Made by a program: the position numbers and the translations under genes
The notes under the pieces: generated by a model
The model's database searches: none
Told to the model about the DNA's origin: nothing
What the model saw: the letters and a program-made list of their open reading frames with translations, nothing else
Shown here: positions 59,013 through 64,000 of the stretch, piece by piece
Position numbering within the stretch: position 1 is the stretch's first letter
How the letters are laid out: every line of letters begins with the position of its first letter
Origin: Minicystis rosea
GTDB lineage: Bacteria; Myxococcota_A; Polyangia; Polyangiales; Polyangiaceae
Reading direction: 5' to 3'
Assembly: GCA_001931535.1 (NCBI GenBank)
Contig: CP016211.1
Span: 10,338,377 to 10,402,376 of the forward strand
DNA: 64,000 bases

Positions 59013-59846
59013 TCAGTTGGCGAGCTGCTGCACGCGCGCGGCCAACGGGCTCGAGGGATACGCCTTGACGAACGCATCCGCCCGGGCTGCCGCCTCACCC
59101 TTGCGACCGCTCCGGGCGAGCGCCTCGATGGCCAGCGCCTCGCGCTCCTGCACGAGCATCCCACCCGGGAATTTCGTGCGAATTTGCTCGAGCATCGCCA
59201 GCGCGCCGCCGGGGTCGCCGCGACGGAGCGCCGCGCGCGCCTCGGCCAAGAGCCGGCTCTCTTCGCGCAGCATCGTCTCGCGATCTACCGCGACCGGCGG
59301 AGGCTCCGCGGACGCGCTCGCCGGCGCCTTCACGTTCGCCCGAGGCTCGCTGCGACGCTCGCTCGTGGGCTCCGCGCTCGGCGACGAAGACGCCGTCACC
59401 GCCGGCTGTGCTTCGGCGCGCGGAGCAACGGGCACATCCTTGACATGTGAATCATCGACGGGAGGCGCCGCGACGATCGCGGGCCGCGGCGCCTCGGGGG
59501 CGCTGGGCGTGACGACGGAGTAGGTGGCGATCAGCGCGACCGCGCTGCCCGCGCCGATGAGCGCGCTCTTCAGGATGCCCGCGCCCACGGCGGCGCCGGC
59601 AGCGCCAGTGGCCTTGGTCAGCACGGCCGCCTTGCCGGTCGCCGCCGCCTTGCCGGCCGCGCCGGCGCTGCTGCCACCGTCACCGGGAGGACCGCCGGGC
59701 GGAGGCGGGAGCTTGGCCAAGAGCGCGGCCCACACGTCGTCCTGCGCGTTCGGCGGCGGCTCGAGGGAGAGCCCGGCGCGCAGCAGATCCTGCTCTGCCG
59801 AGCCCGCGTCTCCTTCGTCGAAAAGCCATCGCTTCGGGGCGCTCAT
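59013..59846 (-). CDS. Anti-sigma-factor-like membrane protein with TPR-type C-terminus
   Basis: A 277-residue protein. Residues 1-50 form a short acidic cytosolic helix with DDVWAALLAKLPPP. After an Ala-rich stretch, residues 88-112 form the single membrane helix (LKSALIGAGSAVALIATYSV). The periplasmic half is Pro/Ser/Ala-rich, then helical with TPR-like repeats: EARAALRRGDPGGALAML, EQIRTKFPGGMLVQEREAL. The ATG overlaps the sigma factor stop (ATGA), so they are coupled. The layout, with a cytosolic N-terminus after an ECF gene, suggests an anti-sigma factor. A ZAS-type zinc motif is absent. Confidence 0.85.
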   Translation of the reverse strand: MSAPKRWLFDEGDAGSAEQDLLRAGLSLEPPPNAQDDVWAALLAKLPPPPGGPPGDGGSSAGAAGKAAATGKAAVLTKATGAAGAAVGAGILKSALIGAGSAVALIATYSVVTPSAPEAPRPAIVAAPPVDDSHVKDVPVAPRAEAQPAVTASSSPSAEPTSERRSEPRANVKAPASASAEPPPVAVDRETMLREESRLLAEARAALRRGDPGGALAMLEQIRTKFPGGMLVQEREALAIEALARSGRKGEAAARADAFVKAYPSSPLAARVQQLAN

Positions 59847-60508
59847 CGATCGCCTCCCACGCCGGCGCGGCGCGGCGCGCCGATCGCCATCGTGCCGCTC
59901 ACACCTTCGGGTGCCATGCGAAAGCGATCCCGCGCTTGCAGGCGCGCGAGCGCCTTCTTGAACTGCTCGCGCGCCAGGCGCAGCCGCGAGTACACCGTGC
60001 CGAGCGGGATCTCCAGCATCTCGGCGATGGCCTCGCCGCCCACACCGTCGAGCTCGAACAGCGTGAAGACCGCGCGCTGATCCATGGGCAAATCGTCGAG
60101 GATGGCCTCGAGCATCGCGAGGCCCTGGCGGCGCTCGGCGGCGGCGGCGACGTCGGCGTTCTCGTCGGCGCGCTCGTCGAGGTGCCCTTCGTCGTCGTCG
60201 GCCCGACGGCGAACGTGCGCGAGGCGACGTCGATCGTGCGCCACGCGGTAGCTGATGCCGTAGAGCCAGGTGGTCACTTTGGAACGCCCCTCGAACTCGC
60301 CGAGCCGGCGGTGCACCACGAGAAACACGTCCTGCACGGCGTCGGCGACATCGCTCTCCGGGACACCGAGCCTCCGGAGCGACCGCCACACGAAGCGGAA
60401 GTGCTCGTCGTACACCTCTTTGAACGAGAGAAGACGCTCGTCCCCCGCAGCGGGCAGGGAACCCCCGGAGGCCTTTTCGGCCCCGCTGGAGGTCGAGCGC
60501 TCGGTCAT
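59843..60508 (-). CDS. ECF-type RNA polymerase sigma factor
   Basis: A 221-residue sigma-70 family protein with only regions 2 and 4. Region 2 (about 28-100) has VYDEHFRFVWRSLRRLGV, then DAVQDVFLVVHRRL, then TWLYGISYRVAHDRRR. Region 4 (about 135-190) has LPMDQRAVFTLFELDGVGG, then EAIAEMLEIPLGTVYSRLRLAR, the DNA-binding helix-turn-helix. It directs transcription of a specific regulon. Coupled downstream is an anti-sigma-like membrane protein; 43 bases upstream is a secreted protein gene. Autoregulation by its own promoter is usual but not shown. Confidence 0.95.
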   Translation of the reverse strand: MTERSTSSGAEKASGGSLPAAGDERLLSFKEVYDEHFRFVWRSLRRLGVPESDVADAVQDVFLVVHRRLGEFEGRSKVTTWLYGISYRVAHDRRRLAHVRRRADDDEGHLDERADENADVAAAAERRQGLAMLEAILDDLPMDQRAVFTLFELDGVGGEAIAEMLEIPLGTVYSRLRLAREQFKKALARLQARDRFRMAPEGVSGTMAIGAPRRAGVGGDR

Positions 60509-60551
60509 GAACGGTTACCGCCCGGTATGTGGAGGAACATTTCGCCCGCCA

Positions 60552-61586
60552 TCACCAAATCGACACCCGGAGCCCGGCGTCCAACGCGCCCCCCACGGGG
60601 GACGGCGCGAACGCGGTGCCGAGATTGTCCACGAAGAACGACTGCTTGAGGACAGGAATCACCAGCATGGCCCGCGCGCCCCATGACAATGGGCCCCAAA
60701 TCCGCTGCGCGAAGAGCGCGCTCGGCCCCACTTCGGCCCAGGGGAGCGAGAGGGTCTTGTTCGTCTTGTACCCCTGCCCCGCCCCGCGCACGGCGCCCGC
60801 GAGCGTGTCGAGGCAGATGGCGAAGCGGATGGCTTCGTCCTCCCCGCCGCCGCTCGTCGATCCGCCGATGCTGATGGGCGCGACGCACCCGCGGAGGAGC
60901 CCCGTCGTCAGCGAGAGCTTCACCTGCCCGGGCGCATAGTCGACCGTCTGACCAGGCAGCGCGAACGCACCGCCGGCGATGGAGAACCGCCCGAACCGGA
61001 TCTCGATCTCGCTCGTGATCCCGCCGGCGAAAGGCCGAAGCATGCCGGCCGTGATGACGGGCGACGCCGCAATCGCGACGCGAAAGCGGCGCACGTCGCT
61101 GGGTCGCTCGTCGTCGATCGGCGGCGGCGGCAGCACGAGCTCGGGCACCGCCGGCAGGGCCGGAGGCGGAGGCTCCACGGGCGGCGCGGGCGGAAGCTCG
61201 GGCGCGGGCGGGAGCGGCTCCGTGTCGAGCAACACGGCGATGGATATCGCGAGCGCCGCCGCGAGACCGCCGCAAGAAGCCCCTTTGTCCGAGAGCTGCC
61301 GCGTCTTGCCCGCGGCCTGGATGACCGCGGTGTAGCCCTCGGAGCTCTTGTAGATCTGCACGTCGAGCCCGCGCTCCGCGCCCGGGACAACCTCCGCGAG
61401 CGGCGTGAGCGCCGGCCGGTGCATCTGCTCGGCGACCTTGTCCGCGAGGGCCCGCGCGTCGGGGCAATCGGCGGTGTCCTCCGTGCGATGCACGACGAGC
61501 GCCGGCAAGCCTGCGGCAAGCGCAGGCGTGGCCGACGCGAGCGCGCCGAGGATCAGCGGCAACGAAAAGAAAGCACGGCGACGCAC
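60552..61586 (-). CDS. Secreted hypothetical protein, outer-membrane-like
   Basis: A 344-residue protein with a signal peptide ending ATPALAA. Residues 30-120 form a domain with two cysteines (ADCPDA, GASCGG). A Pro-rich linker spans 125-160. The C-terminal 180 residues alternate hydrophobic and polar strands, such as RFRVAIAASPVITAGML and FGRFSIAGGAFALPG, as in beta-barrels, ending with an aromatic (SIW), as outer-membrane proteins do. No family name is assigned. It is first in a three-gene operon with the sigma factor and anti-sigma-like protein, the arrangement common in Polyangiales. Confidence 0.8.
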   Translation of the reverse strand: MRRRAFFSLPLILGALASATPALAAGLPALVVHRTEDTADCPDARALADKVAEQMHRPALTPLAEVVPGAERGLDVQIYKSSEGYTAVIQAAGKTRQLSDKGASCGGLAAALAISIAVLLDTEPLPPAPELPPAPPVEPPPPALPAVPELVLPPPPIDDERPSDVRRFRVAIAASPVITAGMLRPFAGGITSEIEIRFGRFSIAGGAFALPGQTVDYAPGQVKLSLTTGLLRGCVAPISIGGSTSGGGEDEAIRFAICLDTLAGAVRGAGQGYKTNKTLSLPWAEVGPSALFAQRIWGPLSWGARAMLVIPVLKQSFFVDNLGTAFAPSPVGGALDAGLRVSIW

Positions 61587-61766
61587 GACAGGGCGACGAG
61601 ACTCTAGCAGGAGCCGGCGAGCCTGAAGAACGCAAGCTTCGTCGATCGCGACGGTGTCCTTTCGTCACGGCTCGACCGGCGACGATCCTGCTGCTCGGCG
61701 ATCCATCGAACCGGAGCCTCGGCACGGACGTGCGCACCGGCGCGCGCCGGTGGATGATGCGCGCGC

Positions 61767-62783
61767 ATGCGCCCGGATCGCCTCCGCGCCCTCGTCGGCC
61801 GCCGCCTCGAAGCAGGCACGCGTGCGCCGCTCGCGCGCGCCGCGGCCGCCGTGTGGGGCCTCGCGAGCGCGCGTGCGGTGGCGAGGCCGCTCGCGCTTCC
61901 CGAGGGTGTCCGGGTGATCGGCATCGGCGGCGCGGTGCTCGGCGGTGCCGGCAAGACCCCGCTCGCCATCGCGCTCGCCCGCGCGCTCGCAGCCATGGGC
62001 GAGCCGGTGGCCCTCATCGGGCACGCGTATCGTGCGGCCCCCGAGCAGCCGCGCGTGGTGCGCATCGACGACGACGTCACGAAGGTCGGCGACGATGCGC
62101 TCACCGCGGCGCGCGCGCTCGCAGAGAGCAACGCCGTCGTGGTGGTGGCCCCGCGCCGTCAGGCGGCCGTCGATCATGCAGCGAGCCTCGGCCGCCGCGT
62201 GCTCGTGGTCGACGGCCTCTTGCAAACATCGCCGCGCCGTCTCGATGCCGCGATCCTCACCGTCGATGGGAGCGCGCCGTGGGGCGCAGGATCGTGCCCG
62301 CCGGCCGGCGATCTGCGCGCGCCGATCGCGGCCCTTCGCGCTGCTGCCGATCACGTCGCTGCCATCCTCCCGGAAGGAGTCGCGCTCGCGCCGGAGCTCG
62401 CGGGCCTTCGTGCCATTCCGATCCCGAGCCGCATCGCGGGCGCCGTCGACACCGACGGCCGTCATCGAGCGCTCGACGATCTCGCGCGCCTGCGCGTCGG
62501 CCTGCTCGTCACGATCGCGCGGCCGGGCCGCGTGATGGCGGGTCTCGCGGCGGCCGGTGTGCGCTTGGCGGAGGTGATCGCGCTCGGGGACCATGCAGTG
62601 CCGGCCCCGAGCGACCTCGCGCGGGCCGCGCGGGCCGGCATGGATGCCTGGGTCACCACGGCGCGGTGCGCGACCAAGCTCCCGCGCCGCATCGGGGACG
62701 CGCCCGTGCTCGCGCTGGATCACCGGCTGGATGCCTCCGAACTGGCGGCCTCCGTGAGCCCGGGGACGGGAACGGATGGCTAG
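61767..62783 (+). CDS. lpxK: LpxK-like tetraacyldisaccharide 4'-kinase
   Basis: A 338-residue protein of the LpxK family, which phosphorylates the 4' position of the lipid A disaccharide. The P-loop is GGAGKTP at 59-65, where the canonical sequence is GGTGKTP. VGDDALTAARAL fits the VGDEP region. The strongly conserved DDGxQH is altered to VDGLLQT (Asp149, Gly150, Gln153, Thr154): one Asp and the His are missing. The C-terminal Rossmann half is present. The enzyme may have lost or changed activity. Sorangium has been reported to lack LPS, which would fit. It stands alone; no other lipid A gene is visible. Confidence 0.8.
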   Translation: MRPDRLRALVGRRLEAGTRAPLARAAAAVWGLASARAVARPLALPEGVRVIGIGGAVLGGAGKTPLAIALARALAAMGEPVALIGHAYRAAPEQPRVVRIDDDVTKVGDDALTAARALAESNAVVVVAPRRQAAVDHAASLGRRVLVVDGLLQTSPRRLDAAILTVDGSAPWGAGSCPPAGDLRAPIAALRAAADHVAAILPEGVALAPELAGLRAIPIPSRIAGAVDTDGRHRALDDLARLRVGLLVTIARPGRVMAGLAAAGVRLAEVIALGDHAVPAPSDLARAARAGMDAWVTTARCATKLPRRIGDAPVLALDHRLDASELAASVSPGTGTDG

Positions 62784-62835
62784 GAGCCTCCGCATGGTGG
62801 GGGAAAACGGGGAGGCCGTGCTAGGGTAGCCGCCC

Positions 62836-63417
62836 ATGATGACGATGGTTCTGAGGCGGCTGTGGGCCGCGACGGCGGCCGGAGCGTTGCTCGCTGCGCC
62901 GCTCGTGACCGTGGGATGCGGTGAAGGCGGCGGCGCCAAGACGGCGCAGGTGACCCCCGGCGATCTTCCCTCCGGCGCGAAATGGGACGGCGTCTACTTC
63001 AGCGAGCTCTACGGCTTCCTGCACGTGAAGCAGGACGGCAAGAGCATCAAGGGCAAGTGGGAGCGTCCGCACAAGGACAAGTGGGGCGAGCTCACGGGCG
63101 AAGTCACGGGCGACGTGATGAAGTTCGAGTGGTCCGAGTACACGCGCGGCCTCGTCGGGCCGAACGCGAAGAAGGCCGGCAAGGGCTACTTCAAGTACAA
63201 GCGGCCGCCGGGTGACAACGTCGACGACACCATCCACGGCGAGATCGGCCTCGGTCAAGACGAGGTCGGTGAGCCGTGGGAGGGCGTGAAGCAGCGCAAC
63301 CTGCCGCCCGATCTCGACAGCATCATCGGCAGCGGCGCCGGCGACGTCGGCGGCGGCGATTGGGACTCGGACTCGAAGGAAAAGGGCAAATCCGAGCCGC
63401 CCAAGGGCCCGCGCTGA
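62836..63417 (+). CDS. Lipoprotein of unknown function
   Basis: A 193-residue exported protein: LVTVGC lipobox near residue 28. A compact domain follows with GAKWDGVYFSELYGFLHVKQ, then GKSIKGKWERPHKDKWGELTG and a closing FKYKRPPGDNVDD. This has the strand pattern of a small lipocalin-like or CPXCG-type beta-barrel; no family is assigned. The acidic/Ser tail is disordered. The family occurs in myxobacteria. It is followed by the two-hairpin repeat and then gcvPB. Confidence 0.8.
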   Translation: MMTMVLRRLWAATAAGALLAAPLVTVGCGEGGGAKTAQVTPGDLPSGAKWDGVYFSELYGFLHVKQDGKSIKGKWERPHKDKWGELTGEVTGDVMKFEWSEYTRGLVGPNAKKAGKGYFKYKRPPGDNVDDTIHGEIGLGQDEVGEPWEGVKQRNLPPDLDSIIGSGAGDVGGGDWDSDSKEKGKSEPPKGPR

Positions 63418-63430
63418 AGCTGGTGTTCGT

Positions 63431-63650
63431 AATGATGGGGCCGCGAGCGGCCCCATACCCCGGGCCGGACGAGCCGGCCCTGAGCACGATGGGGCTGCGA
63501 ACGGCCCCATACCTCGGCCGGACGAGCCGGTCGTGATCAATCACGATGGGCCCGCGAGCGGCCCCAGGCGTCTTTTCGAGGGCGCCTGCTCGATCGCGAT
63601 GGAGCCGGGATGCGGCTCCATCGCGGGTCCGGCCTGGCCGGTTCTGATTC
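63431..63650. repeat. Four diverged units of the dispersed two-hairpin repeat
   Basis: Units have the first hairpin as GGGGCCGCGAGCGGCCCC, GGGGCTGCGAACGGCCCC, GGGCCCGCGAGCGGCCCC and GGAGCCGGGATGCGGCTCC. The last shows a compensated pair (A-T replacing G-C at the third position). The second hairpin appears as GGGCCGGACGAGCCGGCCC and a wobble-paired version. The array starts 14 bases after the lipoprotein gene and ends 23 bases before gcvPB. Confidence 0.9.
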
Positions 63651-63672
63651 ATCCACTAAGAGGCCCGACGTC

Positions 63673-64000
63673 ATGAGCGCACCGCAACCCCAAGGCATCC
63701 AATTCCGCGAGCCGCCGATCTTCGAGCGCGGCGCGAGCGGCCGCTCGGGCGGCTCGTTGGCCAAGACCGACGTCCCCGAAGTCGACCCGTCTTCCCTCTT
63801 CGGCGCCCTGGCCCGCAAAGAGGCCGCCGGTCTCCCCGAGGTCAGCGAGCCCGAGGCCTACCGGCACTACCTGCGGCTCTCGCAGTGGAATTTCTGCATC
63901 GACTCGCAGCTCTATCCGCTCGGGTCGTGCACGATGAAATACAACCCGAAGATCAACGAGTGGGCCGCGCGCATCCCCGGCTTCCTCAAGCTCCACCCGA
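63673..64000 (+). CDS. gcvPB: Glycine dehydrogenase (aminomethyl-transferring) subunit 2, 3' end cut by window
   Basis: The first 109 residues of the P-protein beta subunit of the glycine cleavage system, which decarboxylates glycine with pyridoxal phosphate. The N-terminus GIQFREPPIFERGASGRSG and the block QLYPLGSCTMKYNPK are diagnostic of the two-subunit (gcvPA/gcvPB) type. The ATG follows a repeat array. gcvPA, gcvT and gcvH are not in the window, and the gene directly upstream is a lipoprotein, so the usual gcvPA-gcvPB order is not kept here on the visible side. Confidence 0.95.
   Translation, partial: MSAPQPQGIQFREPPIFERGASGRSGGSLAKTDVPEVDPSSLFGALARKEAAGLPEVSEPEAYRHYLRLSQWNFCIDSQLYPLGSCTMKYNPKINEWAARIPGFLKLHP

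Noticed and set aside
58693..59068. Small ORFs on the plus strand between the VWA and anti-sigma-like genes
   Set aside because: No signal peptide, family or ribosome binding site; Arg/Ser-rich composition typical of shadow frames.
63418..63672. Glycine riboswitch upstream of gcvPB
   Set aside because: The gap is filled by copies of the dispersed hairpin repeat; no glycine aptamer core was recognised.

Overview
The window is GC-rich DNA, roughly 70% by eye, with the C/G-biased third codon positions that make almost every reading frame look open. The gene content points to a myxobacterium, most likely of the Sorangium/Polyangium/Minicystis group. Indicators are a 1,400-residue eukaryote-like Ser/Thr kinase fused to AAA and TPR regions, many lipoproteins with Gly/Thr-rich linkers, orphan hybrid sensors, an ECF sigma operon, and acyl-activating fusion enzymes. 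This placement is inference; no rRNA or tRNA gene was recognised.

Layout. Bases 1-7,900 form a lipid-activation block. It holds a four-module protein (adenylation, carrier, PlsC acyltransferase, SCP2), a translationally coupled NAD-dependent dehydrogenase, and a carboxylic acid reductase. 7,900-14,300 carries envelope functions: a small signal-peptide protein, an SRPBCC-like protein, an MBOAT O-acyltransferase, a polysaccharide deacetylase and a tandem DsbA-like lipoprotein. 14,259-17,787 is an HscC-type Hsp70 with a membrane-anchored J-like partner, whose gene contains eight 42-bp repeats and is frameshifted. A frameshifted lipoprotein and a SirB1-type protein follow. 19,679-21,440 is a complete insertion sequence, next to an orphan ORF of atypical composition.

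22,490-32,098 is signalling: a histidine kinase, a divergent GAF-GAF-GGDEF diguanylate cyclase, and the kinase/cyclase-like/AAA/TPR giant. 32,199-40,618 is a run of secreted or lipoprotein genes: GH5 glycosidase, WD40 double propeller, Cys-rich lipoprotein, SUMF1-like protein and PHM-like copper monooxygenase. Within it lie a small acidic protein and a methyltransferase. 40,697-44,834 is a kinase plus GAF two-gene operon. 45,012-49,366 encodes two coupled polytopic glycosyltransferase-like proteins. HU, TyrS, a Tat-type lipoprotein, a zinc-ribbon miniprotein and PPDK follow. The right end has a VWA lipoprotein, a sigma/anti-sigma-like/secreted-protein operon, an LpxK-like kinase, a lipoprotein and the start of gcvPB.

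Two themes run through the window. First, several intergenic gaps are filled by distinct structured repeats: a two-hairpin repeat at three sites just downstream of genes, a nine-copy CTTGCCGGCAAG palindrome array, a 28-bp perfect inverted repeat, and a GACGCGTTCGACC family. Second, three genes show an apparent one-base loss within a C run followed by GCG. This looks more like a consensus-sequence artefact than three independent mutations, but it should be resolved. No known defence system, CRISPR array, prophage or polyketide cluster was seen.
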